A DNA stretch of 64,000 nt from Yamagishiella unicocca. Its lineage: Eukaryota; Chlorophyta; Chlorophyceae; Chlamydomonadales; Volvocaceae. The DNA is taken from assembly GCA_003116995.1 (NCBI GenBank), contig BDSL01000079.1, positions 372,001 through 436,000 on the forward strand, read 5' to 3'. How positions within the stretch are numbered: position 1 is the stretch's first letter; every line of letters begins with the position of its first letter. Positions 47,710-60,591 of this stretch are shown one piece after another. A program made the translations under genes and the position numbers. The notes below the pieces were generated by a model. That model had not been told where the DNA came from and searched no databases. It saw nothing but the letters and a program-made list of their open reading frames with translations.

Positions 47710-48857
47710 TCAGCCCTGCGGCTTCATGGGTGACGGGTTAAGCACCTTGCTGATGCCTCGGTCGGCCAGGTCCGCTGCTATGTGCTTGTTGTGGTCCTTA
47801 TCCTGCTGGTTCTGGCTGGAATCGCCGTGGATCCTGCGCCGTTTGCCAGAGTCCTGGATGAGGTACCTGTGGAGGAGGGCGGCAGCGCGGATCACGACGC
47901 ACAGGGTGGGACTACAGGGAGGCTGGGAGGACCACGCATGAATACCTGCAGCTCGGAAACCCCCCCTGTGACGTCATCGTGTGAGGCCTGCCACGATCCG
48001 CTCGGGCGCCGCAGCCGGGTCCCGCCCCCTGTCGGCACCAGCACAACCCCCGGGGCGGTCCCCACCTCGTTCTGCGTGGCGGGCTGCTAGGCTGCCTTCA
48101 CCCCGCACAGCATAAACCTGCGTCATCGCCGTTGGTGGGGTACGGCGATGACGTACTCCACCAACCACACCTACCCACCTTGCTCCGCAGTCACACATCA
48201 GGCAGACGGCTGTCGCCTCAGTGCCGAGCTCTTCCTGGAACTCCTGTGACATCCTCACGGGCAGTTATGTTCAGACGGTCATGCAGCAGCCTCCCAAGAA
48301 ACCGACCATGCAGGGTACCGTGGGCGTGTCAGCCCGACAATCCGTACATATCGGTCGCACCTGTCTGACCTGAAAGCACGCCCATGCACTTCTCCCCCAC
48401 ATATGAATCGTTAAGGCTAAGGGTACCTCACCTTGAGACCTTTGATGATCGATCGTTCCAATCCTTTGATGAACTGGACGTCGGCTACGCGAAGAAACTC
48501 GTAACCCGAAGAAGTATCCTGACAGAAACATTTCAATGTGACGCCGAGACCTGTTACATAGACGGTATTTGGGCATTTATTGGCATTCGTGGCGCTGCAA
48601 CTGCTGGTCATGCCAGGAAACACGGCAAGTCGCGTACCTCCATTTGGGGTATTGCCACTGGTACACTTATCGCAGGCGGCTTTTAAACGGACAAGGAAAA
48701 CACGTTTTAGGAATTCAGCGTACAGCAAGATGTCGCGGTTCAATGCCGACTCACCATACACCTTGTCCTGCGATATGTTAAAATGGCTGAGTTGTCCCTT
48801 GCCATGGCACTTAGTGCAAATCTTAAGATATGGTCGCTCGCGCTTTTGCTTAAACAT
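47710..48857 (-). CDS. Small cysteine-rich putative zinc-binding protein
   Basis: Five exons: 48857-48755, 48679-48638, 48550-48432, 48243-48179, 47866-47710. They sum to 486 nt (161 aa), and all four introns are GT-AG and phase-compatible, including one exon of only 42 nt. Cysteines fall in four clusters: CTKCHGKG (14-21), CDKCTSG (37-43), CFC (56-58) and CLMCDCG (102-108). The first resembles the CxxCxGxG knuckle of DnaJ-type zinc fingers, but the repeats are irregular and there is no J domain. A Leu/Ile-rich helix-like segment (VADVQFIKGLERSIIKGLKE) lies between clusters three and four, and a basic, Gln/Asp-rich tail follows. No signal or transit peptide is obvious. I do not recognise the family. 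The start is the first ATG in the first good exon; an upstream exon is possible. Confidence 0.55.
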
Positions 48858-51238
48858 GTTCACGTTCTGACAGACTGCCAGCCATATGCATGTTCCTCGC
48901 GCACGAGGCAAAGGACACACGCTCAAACAACCACTATAAACCTAAATTGTCGGTGAATGAAAGCACCAAACATAAAGTTTCGCAATCCGTACTAGTGCCC
49001 ATTGTACTCTTGTCTTGCCCTCCACTCGGTGCCTTGGCCACTACCGCGCTTTGGCGCATCAGGCCATCTCACTTTACGAGAGAAATGAAAGAGCAGCGGG
49101 AGGCGCGGGAGGCAATGGGCAAGTGCCAGAAAGCCACAGGCCTCTCTCGCCGGCCATCTCCGCGGCTGTCCTCCAATGAATACCCTGGAAACGTGTTCGC
49201 AAAAAGCGAAAGAAAAGCAAAAGAAGCCTTCCAGGCATTCGCGTTATTGTCTGAAACTAACTCCCTGCTCCAGCACCACGAGGTGAAACCCGGCCTGCCA
49301 GTCCCCAGCTAACCCAAGGGCGAGATGTGCCAGCGTGCTAACGCCAGGTCTGACGCGGGAGCAAACAGCAAGGATACACGACAAACTTTGCAGCGCGCCA
49401 ACACCCACGCAGACGTCCGAATGGATCTGACATCGACCACCTACAACCACATTATTAAAGGCATCGGCACAAACTTTATTGTGCCCGCAGACTCGAGTCT
49501 GCAGGCACTTGCGCCTTGCCGCACTGGGCCCAGGCGCGGGCTATGTGACAAGTCTCAGGCAAACCTGGTCGCCACCTGCGGCGTATCACGGGCTGCTGAC
49601 TTGTGCGTCCACCAATCCAATCCTTTCATACGCAGAGCCGCAAGTAAAACAGCCTCACCTTAAATCATTGGGAGGCAATACACCACGGCGCATCAAGTAC
49701 TCTTTGACCTCCCACCTTTGTTTGATACGCACATGCAGACAGCTTCTAGTGACGCGAGCGCCCCGCGCTGCGCCCGCCCGCCCCGCAAACCCAACTTCGG
49801 GTGTACGGAGCGAGGGGCCAATTTCTTCGAGCAGGCGCACCGCAACAGCACAACACCACGCCACACAACCAGTACGGCAATGGGTAGTCGTGCCGAGGAG
49901 GGGAACCTAATACCACCACCATTTGCAAGGATGCGGGCTGCCAGGATCAGATCAAACAGCAGCATTCGTGAGCCCTCGCAGACGCGGCTAAGGTTACCAC
50001 CACCGTAACCGTCAGCACCAGGACCATCGTCATCACCACGCCTCCCCCAAATCCGTGGATTCACGGATTATCCTTTACCCCCCACGTGCACCATTATCAT
50101 TAGCGCCACACCGACCACCACCATGACTATCATCGCTGCAAGCGCCGTCTCGCCCAGGCGCCTGCCGCCCAGGGACTCCTCCGCACTGTAGGGCCACTCG
50201 CGCCGGCCCGCAACCGCGAGTGCGCCCGCCGGCGCTACCGATAACTCCTCCACTCAACAATTCGCGAACGCAACTGTTATTAGCCTTGACGCCGGCAGTA
50301 CGAGAATTCTCAGGCTTCCCAAGTACCTGGTATGGACAATTCGTGTCAGAGTGCTGGCACTATGCCTACCGCACAAGGCTACGCGCGTAAACAGCAGCGC
50401 GTACCGCACGGGTACCCTATCTCACGGGGACTGCGACGCTCGCGCGCAACACCGAGTTGCGGATACTTCGCAGTCGCGATCAGCACCCGCACCCCACCAT
50501 CTGCTTAGTAATTACCACAACCCCAGTCACTACGTTCCTCGTACCGGTACCTCGGGCCCCTGCTGCTGCCCCGTCCTGCCTCCTCCCTCTGAACGGCTTT
50601 TTTTGCCGCGCCCCTGACAGCCCACTTCAGGATAGCCGTAAGCCGTGCTGGCCCCATCGATGTCGCCCCAGCGGATGAGGCCGTGCAGCCTAGTATGGCA
50701 AAATTTCAGCATCCTACGTGGCCCTGCAGAGAATGACCTATCAGCTGACTGACGCGTTGGCACGCAGCAGCAGCTGGCAGCAGCAGCTGGAGCAGTTGGC
50801 AGCAGCTGGCAGCCTTCGCAAGACACCTGGCGCCGCGACGACGCACCACGCAGCCACCCGTGGGCGTGTTATCGCAAATGAAACGTCTTTTGTCGCCACC
50901 TCCGTCCCGCTACAGCACTCAGGAACCGATTGAGAGAAGAAGGCCGCTCGTCCAGTACTCGCCGTACTAAATCCCGGCGCACAATAAAGAACGGCAAGGC
51001 AGTGCATCTTATAAGGCCCCCAGAGGAAGGGCCCGCTGTCCCCCCACACGCCTCCGCCCCCCTAGCGACGCCTCGCAGCTCCTTGGGTCGCCACCATCCC
51101 GCTGCCGCTGCCCGCATGCGCTCCTCCGCCCGCCCCCGCCCCTAGTCGTGGGGCTTCTCCTCCTCGCCCTCCTCCTTGCCCTACTCTCCTCCTCCTCCTG
51201 CGCTCATCCGCCCTCATCTCGCAGAACCCCGACCCGCC
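48858..51238. other. Intergenic, no convincing gene
   Basis: The stretch lies upstream of the small cysteine-rich gene and downstream of the MYND gene. A 140-codon plus-strand open frame (48890-49312) begins 33 bases from the divergent start but has no domain, and a minus-strand frame at 50076-50253 contains a hydrophobic stretch. Neither is called. No mobile element was recognised. Confidence 0.35.
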
Positions 51239-54200
51239 TCACTTGGCGCACTGCGTCTTGTGCAGCAGGTGCCAGTGCATGGCCTGGCAGTGGCGGCTGC
51301 AGTACCACTCGCGGCTGCAGCGAGGGCAGGGCGCCAGTCGCAGCTCCGCCTCGTGCAGCCCCGACAGGTTCATGCAGCAGGGGTTGCTGCAGTTGCGCAG
51401 CCACATGCTGTTGGAGGGCGGCATCCAGAAGAACTGACCGGCAACGCCGCCGCCTTTGCAGCCCGATGACGCAGTCGCATGGTGTCCGTTGCTGGTGGGG
51501 GCCGGGGCGGTGGCCGCGTTGCGCTTGTTGGACAGGCCGCGGAGCAGCAGGTCGAAGAGGACCCGATCCGCAGCGGAGCCGTACTCGGACACCAGGACCT
51601 GTGAGCAAGGGCATGGCAGGCGGGGGGAGGCGAGTTCAGGAAGTGGACAAGTTGCACCGGAGCTGCAGCAGCAGGGGCAGGAGGACGAGGCGTGTGAGGC
51701 CTGGTGGCGTGTGCGGGTGAACCGCTTCCGGCGGCAGCACAGCAGCGCCGAATGAGCGCCACCAGTACTCCTGAGATCGATGTCTCAGGAGTATCCGTGC
51801 CACAACCAACCAACTAACCAACCAACCAACCAACCAACCAACAGTACGCATCTGCCTCTCCGCCGAGCTCCCGCCCACCCCACCTGCAGCGCGCGAGTGG
51901 GCACCACCGCTGGTCCTGGAGGTGGCGGCAGGTTGGACCAGGCACCCCCCGGTGCCGCCGCCTGCAGCAGCACCACAGGCCGGGGGCTCTGGTTTCGGCC
52001 GTGCTCTCCCTCTGCTTCCGCCTCTTCCTGCCGGGTTCCCTCGTGGTCCTCGCTTCCGGCCGACTCCTTGTCGCCCTCCTGCTCGCCCTCCTGCTTCTCC
52101 TCGTCGCCGATCATGGCCCACTGGTACGCGCGTCCCTCCGGGTTGGCGGAGGTGACAGTGAAGCGGCGCACGCGGCTGAAGAGCGGCCCCTGCACGGGCC
52201 CGCCACCGCCGTTAGCTGCCGCGGCCGGTTGCGGCGGCGGCGGCGGTGGCGGCTGGTCGGCGTCCGCGGGGTCTGCCGCGGCGGAGGGGATGCCGAAGCT
52301 CTCCGGCACCAGCCAGCCCGACTGCACACCGCAGACCGAGGCCGACAGCAGGCTGGACAGCAGGATGGGGTAGGCTAGGCCGCGGCGGGAGCGGCCACTG
52401 TCCGGCCGCAGCCGCTGGCGCTGCATGCCGTGAACCAGCACCTGGACGGTGGGGTTGGGAGTGGTTGCAAAAACGACCCGTTTACGTGGGGGTGAATGTG
52501 GGGTCGGGAGGAGCAAAGGCCGGGGCAGCAGGCGGCAGCAGGCTCCGTTTTTCCCCCTTCCCCCTCCCGGTGCTCCTGCCTCCTCGACACACGAGCCCGG
52601 GGCACCCGGGGATGCCTCAAGCGCCACTTGCTGTCTAGCCCTAGCCCTAGCATAAGCCCTAGCCCCGGGCACCGTCGCGGCGTCCCCTATCCCTGGCCCC
52701 CGGGGGCGAGCCCGCGCGGCCGCCTACCTGCACGGCTCGCGCCAGCAGCTGCTGCGGCTGCAGGCTGGACACCAGCGCCGGCCAGTCGGGGTGCGGCGAG
52801 CGGCGGTTGAGGTCCGACAGCGCCACCATCAGCCGGAACAGCGTGTGGAGGGTGTCCGCGCAGCGGGACAAGACCAGGGCGGACCGCTCGCCCTGCTGCG
52901 GCCAGGACGTGGCGCTGGCGGCGGGGCCCGGAGGAGCCGCAGCCTCGCCGTTCCTGGCGGCTGTGTCGTTGCCGCCCAGGCTGTCCACGACGCCGCCTCG
53001 TACGGACGGCTTCGAGGAGAGGCCGGTGGCCCGGGTCGCGTCAATCGAGCCGCGGCGGCGCATGGGCGACTGCTGCCGGCTGCTCATGCTCCTGCGGCTC
53101 TCCGGCCGGACGAAGTTGGAGTTGGGGTTGGAGTTGGGGTTGGAGTTGGGGTTGGCGTGGGGGTGGTGCGACCGCGGGGCCCCAGACGCGCCCGCCGCCT
53201 CGCCGCCGCCGTCACCGTACAGGCTGCCGCTGCCGTCATCGTTGATCACCTCCTGCGCCAGTGCGTCCACCAGGTCTGAGGCCGGGGCTGCCAGCCACCA
53301 CAGCGCGAAGGGCAGCAGCTGAGCCAGCGGCAGCAGCTCCGTGGCCTCGCGCTCGAAGGAACGGCGCCGCCGCTCCGACACATAATCCGCACCGCCGTCA
53401 CCGCCGTCACCGTCGTCGTCGTCGCCATCGTCGCCGCCGTGCCTGTCCGCGGAGCTCTCCTGGCGCTGCACGTTGCCGGCGGCGTCGATGCGGATGTTGG
53501 ATGCCGCCGCCACTCGGCCCTCGTGCACCTCGATGAAGCGGCCCACCAGCATGGACACCGTCTCCAGCAGCTCCACAGCCAGGGGCAGGATCAGCGGCCG
53601 GCCGTGCACGGTGCCGCTGCTGCTGCGCGCGGCGCTGCCGCTGACGAAGTTAAAGCCGGCAGCCACAGCCGCGGCCGCGTCCATGGAGGGCCGGCCAGTG
53701 GCTGGGCCGCCGCTGCTCGCCCAGTCCTGCACCCTGCCCTGCCCCTGCCCGGGTGTGTTGCATTGCTGCAGGATGAGCGTCAGGCTGCGGCGGGAGTTGG
53801 GGTGCTGCACGGACGGCATCGGGTGCTCCAGGGGGTGCGGGCAGGCCAGGTTGACGCAGGCGATGATCTGCTCAGGGGGAGGTGGCATTCAGACCCGGTT
53901 ACACGACGTGGGTGTAACCAATGGGGGGGGGAGTGGGTGGCGAAGGGCCGGGGTCAACAGGAGGACGTAGCAAGAGGCCAGGCGGCAGCGGGTAAGGACG
54001 GCACGATCATTGTGCCGATGGTGGTTGCGGCGCCGATGGTGCGTAACCCCGCCCGGTCCGGCAGCAGGTCCGTGCGCACCAGTCTCCGCTCCCCGTGAAA
54101 GCCCCGACCGAACCCAGGAAACAAATGCGTGCAGGGCATTGCCCCCGCGTCCCCCGCCCTCCGGGCGCCCCTCCTGCAGGTGTGGTTTTTTATCATTTAT

Positions 54201-57200
54201 TTTTAGTTTTTATCATTTATTATTTTACCCCCTCCGCACCCACCAGCTTGCGCAGCGTCAGGAACAGGTAGCCGTCGCGGCTGAGCAGCAGCTCCTGCAG
54301 CGCCGGCACACTGGACAGCACCGACGTCAGCAGCACCCTCAGCGTCTCCAGCCGGCAGGTCAGCGCTGCGGAGCGGATCACGGCCTCCAGCGCGGGCAGC
54401 AAGCCCGCGCGCGCCGCATACACCACCGCCGCCACCCCTGGAGCGGAACGAGGACGAGGAGGAGGGTGACCACGGTTGTGCGGGCGCCGGTCGTGCGCAG
54501 CAACAAGCCCACAGCCGCGCCCTGCCCCTGCCCGCACCACCACGTCCTCTTCTCCGAGTTCGCCACGTCACATCGTCACACGGGCTGCTCACCTCCCAGG
54601 TACAGCCCGGACTCCCACCAGCCGACCAACGGTTTCTTCCTCCCCCCCACACCCCCCCACATACCTGTACGCAGTCCCTCCCCGGTGGCGGTGCACAGCT
54701 CCAGCAGCTGCTCGTTGCAGCGCTCCACGCCCCTCAGTGTGAGCGGGTCCTTGTCGGGGTCTGGGTGCAGGAAGGCGGAGTAGCACAGCAGGGAGGCCTG
54801 GGGGCCGAGGGGAGGGATTACATAAACGATCCGGTAACTCGACATGGGAAGGGAGGGGGGAGGGAGGAAGGGATGGGCGGGCTGGATGATTCCCCCAAAC
54901 AGCTGGCAGCCCGGGTGGATGGCTAGGAGGGAAGCAGGGGGCATCACTTGCGGGCTAAGACTGGTGGGTTGGGGTTATCCGCCGGCGGCCCAACACGGCT
55001 ACCTCACACGTGGCGTTGCAGGCGCGCCGTCAAGGCCGCCCCGTCACCCCCCCTCCCGCCCTCCACCCCCACCTGGAAGGCGTCCAGCAGCAGCGCGGTG
55101 TGTATCGGCGGCGGCGGCGCGAAGGCCCCAAACATGGAGGAGGCCGCGGTGGAGGGCTGAACGAAGCTGCCGCCCCAGTCGTTGGTCTTACCCCGGGAGC
55201 TGCCGGCCGACGCGTCCTGCGGCAGCAGACCAGGAGCGTAGTGTTGGGGCGGGGTGAGGCAGGGGGTGAGTGCATTCGGGCTTCGACGGGGGTCGGACAC
55301 GTGGTTGGGGCTGCGACGAACCATCCGGGGCGCCACGCTCCAGCGGTGCTGTGTGCCGCGGAGGCAGCCGGTGGCCTTTTACCCCCCCCCCGCCGCGCGC
55401 AGTGACAGGGGTTTACTGCGCAGGGGCTGTGGTGGGATACCAACCCCACAAGGACAGGTGGCAGGGCGGCGGCCGCCCGCGGTGCCCCGCCCCGTCCCCC
55501 CGCCCTTCCCTCACCCTCCCGCCCACCTGCACCAGCTTGTGCATGTCCACAGCGCAGGAGTGCGCCGAGTGGATGGCGGGGTAGGGAGCCAGCTCCGCGT
55601 CCTGAGTGGCGGCCATGGCCTGAGGCAAGCGGCGGGGAAGGGGGGAAGCGGGGGAGGGGGAGCGGGTTGGTGCTGGAGAGGCGGTGCACTCGGCCCTCGA
55701 CCAGGTCCCACTGTCTCAACTGAGGCGGCTGGAGCTGCAACAGAACAGCCGCCGCCGCCGCCGTTGCTGGCCTGGACAGCACCCGAGACCCGCCGACATG
55801 CTTGCATGAGCACCGCCCCTTGCACCGGCACCTCATCCCCCAACGCCACAGGTGCAGCGGTTTCCTCGCCCACCCCCCCGGTCCACCCCCCCTGGCCCTC
55901 ACCTTGAGGCCCCGCACCGTCAGCCGCAGCAGCCGGTTGGCATGTTGCACATCCGGGTCGCGGCCGTCAGCGCACGCCGCTGCGCCGTCATCGCCGCCAT
56001 CAGCCGCGGCGGGGACGCCGAAAAAGTTCTCAATGGAACGACGGCGAGACGAAGGCTGCTGCGGCGGCGTCACCTGCCTCTGCGCCCTGGGGCCCCCGGT
56101 GGCGATGTAGTGGCTGCCGCCCGCTGCAGCGACTGCCAGGCACACGGACAGCAGCAGCGGCAGCTCGTCCCGGTCCACCGGACTGCAAGGCGGGGAGGAG
56201 AACCGGACGACCGACATATGAGCACTTGGGACGAGCCCAAACAGGTAAGCGGCAACAGCGGTCGTAACCCGCCCTCCGAGGCTTTCCAGTTGCAGTGCCT
56301 TGCACCCAAGCGACCCCAACCTCGCACCCTCCCTCCCTGGCGGTGTGGTGGCAGCCCTCTCGCCCCTCGCCACCGTCCTCCCTAACCTGCACGGACCCTC
56401 GCCGCTCAGGTCACGACAACAAACACCCCGAACCGCTAGCCGGCGTCGGGCTACCCCAGTACAGTACGACACGGTATGGCACTGCGCACTCACCCCGGCT
56501 GGTGCAGCAGCGGCGCCACGTTCTGCTGCTGCTGCCGCCCCGACCCAGCCGAGGCGTCCGCCCTCCACACCACCCCCTCCGCCGGCTGACCCTCCCCCGC
56601 CCCCTCCAGCAGCAGCTCGCCGCCGTCCAGCCGCGAAACCACGTGCGCCAGCCACTCCATCGCCAGGGCGTGAGTGGCGGGGCCGGACACCAGCGCCGGC
56701 CAGGCGGCGGTGGAGATGGAGACTCCTGAGCCCAGCAGCGACGACAGCGGCCCCAGCGCGCCCGAGCGGACGTCCGAGGCACTGGCTGCCGCCGCCGCCG
56801 CCGCCAGCAGGTCCGCGACCGTGCCGCTGCCCTCCGGCTCCATGGCCGCCAGCACGTCGCGCACCAGCAGCGGAGGGGGCGGGCCCGCGGCCGCCGCATC
56901 CTCGGCCCGGGCGATGTGGTGCCAGGTGAGGTGGAAGAGGCCCTGAGCCATCGGATGGGTGCGGCGTGTGTGCGGGAGGGGGAGGGGAGGGAAGGTGTAA
57001 CGAGCCCTGTACCGGGGAGTCGCTGCCGGCGACGGGTGTGCGGGGACTATGGGCGGCTTTCGAAAGGAACCGCCAAGTGGCGGCAGTGGTCCACAGGCAG
57101 CTCACGGCAGCCGGCAGCTCATGCCGCGCAGGCGGCTCCAACCAAGATCCGTGCCAGCTGGGGGCCGTGGGGGCCAGCCGTAGGGGGGCCACCATCACCC

Positions 57201-60200
57201 GGTCGCAGTGGCCCGACACGCCCCAACTCCTTCCCTCCCCCCCCACCTCCAGGAACACCTCCACCGCGCCGTACAGCTCGATGTACGTTTCGCCCAGCCG
57301 CTGTCCGCTGCCGCCCAGGCCCCGCGACCCCAGGCCGGCGTCCACGGGTACGCCCGGGGGGGGCGGCGGCCGCCACATCATGTACGACGGGTGTACGGCC
57401 GCGGCCGCGGCGCTGAAGCGCTCCACCAGTCGGGTCACCGTCAGCTGCGCCGTGAACGCGTCCCCCAGCTGCGCCCACAGCGCCGAACACGCCTCGAACT
57501 CCACCATGGCCTTCATGCAGCGGCACATGCCTGGGAGCAGCGGCAGGGGTTGCGAGGACAGCAGCGGGAGGGGTTGCGAGGACAGCAGCGGGAGGGAGGG
57601 ATGGTCGGCCTCCGAAGCACACCGCTGCCCCGTCATCACGTAAGCACGAACCACCCTATGCACTCCAGCCACCCCACCACACCCCAGCCTTACTGAACCG
57701 CGGCGGCCCCCCACCCACCACATCCCTGCAAACCCCACCCGTGAAGTTCCTTGCCACGAAGCCCAGCAGCCAGGCGTGCGAGGCCGCCTCAATGGTGGCC
57801 GGCTTGGCCAGCATCACCCGCAGCTTGACACAGATGTTGGAGAAGGCGGGGAGCATCTGGCTGAAGCTCAGAGCCAGGACCATGTCACGGACCTGGGAGG
57901 GGACGGGGAGGGCGGCCGTCCGGTTGGGCGGGGGCAAGACGAAGTGGCGGGCGCTGTCCAAGGAGCCCGAGGGCTCCAGGGGTGGGGCAGGCGGCTCGGC
58001 TAACTGCAATGCACCAGCAATGTTTCTGAAGGGAAGGGGAGGTTCGAGGGAAACCCGTGGATGTCCGAAAAAAATCGTTTAAAGCAGAAGTTTTGAGATG
58101 CATGCGGGAGAACTGGGTTGGGGATACGAAAGCCGAAGGTCGTAATATGACCTTTGGCGGCTAAGCTATATCGGCTACGGCGAGACGAAAGGAAGCGAGG
58201 ACCCCGCGCGACGCACGTAAACTTTTCGCAGAACCGGTTTTGGGCGCTAGCAGGAGAACTGTGGGAGTTGGTGCGCTATGGGAGAGCGGACATCGCGGTC
58301 CGGTCCCAGTCCCAGTCCTAGTCGGAGTCCCAGTCCCGACCCGCCCGAATACCGACCAGATGCGTGAGGAAGCCGGTCATTACCAGAGAAGGTCCGCGGT
58401 CGTCCAGGAGAGGAGGCCGAAGCCGCGCCGCGCCGCCATGGGGGACGCGAAAGCCCAGACGCAGGTCCCGACGCCCGCAGACAAGAACGCAACGACTAGC
58501 AAAAAACTACCAGAACAGAGGCCCAACCCAGCGGCGGAACTCACCTGACCAGGGCCCAGAGCGGGTGGGGAAGGCGGTCGACGCGAAGCATGCGGGCAAG
58601 GGGCAGCAGGGGGCGTTAGGAACAACATCCAGGCGCGGAGCGGGTGGACAGGGGTCAAAGCAACGAAGAGGCCCCAGCGGCGCGGCGAAAGAGGCGGAGG
58701 CAGGAAAGGGGAGGACGGATATACGGGGAGACGGGGACGCGGGCTGGTACGGCGGCGTACGGCGTTGTACGGGAAGGGGAGGGGAGCGCAGGCAAGCGCA
58801 GCAGTGGAATGCTTACAGGCCCAGCCCACATTCAGGCGGGGCCCGGGGGAGGCGGCGGGTGACAGAGATTTTGAGGTGTTCGCTCCAGGAAGCGGACCTG
58901 TCTTGACTTGGACGGCAGCTCAGGCGGTGCCTGCTAGGCGGCCCATCATACCCACAAGGAAGAACTACTTGCGGTAAAGCAAGGGGGTGGGCCGACCCAC
59001 CCACCCCCCAACGTCTTTCCTAAATGGTCTTTCTCGCATCCCTCGGGTCTTCCTCGACCCCCCCCCCCCCCCACCACATCCACGGGTTTCCCTCGAACCC
59101 CCCACCACCACCTGCCGGATAGCTCACCCTCGGCTGCGCCAGCAGGTCGCGATGGCGCCAGATGGGGTCGAACACGCAGCTCAGCAGCAGCTGGCAGATG
59201 CTCTCCAGCAGGGACTGAGCCGCAGCAGGGGGGGGACAAGCGGCGCGCGGGGGAGGGGGACGACGTGAGAAGTCCGACGGTGGGGCGGTTGCCAGGTTGC
59301 GAAAGGGAGGGGGTGGCGGCACCAGGGAGTGGCGGCACCAGGGAGTGGCGGCACCAGGGAGTGGCGGCCAGGTGGCGGCACCGTCCTGGCGCCAACACCA
59401 CCACTCCAGGCACCAGCCACCGCGACATCGGCTGCCTTCAGGCTCTCATGGGCCTCTCGATGCCTGCAGACAAGTCCTTGCCGGCCGTTGTACGCGACCA
59501 GTGCCCGCCCCCTCGTAGCCCCGCTCGGTCCCCTCCGGCCCTCCAAGCCCCCAACGCTCCCGCCCACCCCACCTGCGCGTGGCCCCCCAGCTTCTGGCTG
59601 CACAGCAGTCCGTCCATGGAGGCGCGGGCGGGGCTGGGTCCTCCGTCCCTCACGTACATGTCCAAGGAGGTCCTCAGATCCAGAGACCTGCGGACAGAGG
59701 TGCACACCGCGGTGATCAGCGAGGAACCCCCGGTGCGAGCAGCAGCCCCTTCGTCAGCGGGGAGCCCATCCAGGAGCGGAAGTGCCCGCAGCTGTGCTGT
59801 GAGCTAGAATGAGGCGAGGCACGCTCGTCGGACGCCGTTGCTTCACACAGTCCAAGGAAACAGCACCTGCCCGTGAAACCCTATCCCACTGGCTGTACGT
59901 GCTTGCCTGCGCCGCTGCTGCTCGTCGTAACGAACAAATTCGTCGCCGCCAACACCTTTCGGTCGCAGACGAAAGGAGGGAAGGAGAAGAACGAGGAGAG
60001 GGCTATTAATTATCAGGAGACGCCAAGAAGGGAGGAAGGCGGCCCAACATAGGGACTTATACTGACTGGATGACACATGCCATAGCTGGCTACCCTGCTA
60101 AATGAACGGAACAAGGCCCCCGGTTGGAAATCCTCTGTTTCAAAACTCAGACGGCAGATCAAAACTCAGACAGCAGACACACCTGTTATGTTCGCGGCGT

Positions 60201-60591
60201 GCTGCGGGCGGGGCCCCAGCAGCGCTGACCCCGCAAGCGCTGTCAGCTCGCCCAGCGCCTCTGGCACGCGGCACTGTAGGAGCATGTCGTACATTTCGGT
60301 AAGGTACTGCTCAGCCTGGTCCTCGGACAGCGTGTCGAGGCCGCCGCTGGCGTGGAGGCCGCCCTCCGCCGGCGCACCCGAGTTGACACTGTCGGTATGG
60401 CCTCCAGAGCGCGGTGGGCCCAGCGCAATGAGTGCTGCCAGCCGATCGATACTTTCCTGCTCAGTCCCGTCAGCGGCAGCGCGCGGGAAGGGGTCAAAGA
60501 GAGTTTGGGGTCTGGAATGGATGGGGTCGGCTGCCGTGGGACCTGTCGCAGGCAAGGGCCTGCCCAACTGAAGCCAGTTCAGGCGAGACAT
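51239..60591 (-). CDS. MYND-type zinc finger protein, 1539 residues
   Basis: Fourteen exons: 60591-60183, 59796-59573, 59214-59128, 58003-57739, 57530-57247, 56942-56494, 56182-55903, 55619-55527, 55216-55073, 54797-54665, 54437-54244, 53867-52728, 52441-51884, 51598-51239. They sum to 4620 nt, all phases consistent. The C terminus carries a MYND finger (1490-1537): C1490 SNP C1494/C1495, then CPRCSREWYCSRHCQAMHWH and HKTQC, matching the volvocine pattern CSNPxCxNLxGxxEA. MYND fingers bind zinc and mediate protein-protein contacts. The remaining 1490 residues are helix-rich, with many Leu/Ala repeats and disordered, acidic and Pro-rich inserts. One insert (exon 53867-52728) holds an in-frame NPNS repeat. 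No SET or other catalytic domain was recognised. Fusion of two genes cannot be excluded, but no internal stop or non-matching phase suggests it. At the exon ending 54244 an alternative donor 15 bases further on is possible. Confidence 0.8.
51797..51842. repeat. AACC simple-sequence repeat in a MYND gene intron
   Basis: A run of ACCAACCAACC units with one AACT variant, between the exons at 52441-51884 and 51598-51239. Confidence 0.8.
53107..53160 (-). repeat. In-frame 12-bp repeat encoding NPNS
   Basis: GGAGTTGGGGTT-type units on the plus strand, read on the minus strand as repeated Asn-Pro-Asn-Ser, inside a MYND protein exon. The 12-bp period preserves frame, so copy number can vary without disrupting the protein. 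Confidence 0.8.
54817..54850 (+). repeat. Dispersed intronic repeat, family B
   Basis: GGATTACATAAACGATCCGG, then TAACTCGACATGGGA. It lies just upstream (on the gene strand) of the acceptor at 54797. It matches the right half of the copy at 1277-1310 closely. Confidence 0.6.
57536..57598. repeat. 28-bp minisatellite in a MYND gene intron
   Basis: Two to three copies of GCAGCGGGAGGGGTTGCGAG plus GACA, directly upstream (on the gene strand) of the exon starting at 57530. Confidence 0.75.
58041..58110 (+). repeat. Dispersed repeat family A, extended copy
   Basis: GAGGGAAACCCGTGGATGTC, then CGAAAAAAATCGTTTAAAGC and on through TTTTGAGATGCATGCGG. The right extension corresponds, inverted, to the extension at 15725-15755. 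It lies in the intron between the MYND exons at 59214-59128 and 58003-57739. Confidence 0.6.
59021..59097 (-). repeat. Two adjacent inverted family A copies
   Basis: TAAATGGTCTTTCTCGCATC, then CCTCGGGTCTTCCTCGA (59021-59057), followed after a C-run by a shorter copy, CATCCACGGGTTTCCCTCGA (59078-59097). They lie in the same MYND intron as the copy at 58041, close to its donor end. Confidence 0.6.
59313..59379. repeat. 16-bp minisatellite in a MYND gene intron
   Basis: Four tandem copies of GGCGGCACCAGGGAGT, between the exons at 59796-59573 and 59214-59128. Confidence 0.8.

Noticed and set aside
48890..49312. 140-codon plus-strand open frame starting with ATG, 33 bases from a divergent start
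   Set aside because: Composition is somewhat protein-like (Lys/Glu/Ala-rich), but there is no recognisable domain or 3' signal; chance cannot be excluded without transcripts.
50076..50253. Minus-strand frame with ATG, hydrophobic segment and GGTAAAG donor
   Set aside because: No downstream exon with matching phase and convincing coding content was found; the hydrophobic run comes from a GTC/GTG/ATG simple-sequence stretch.
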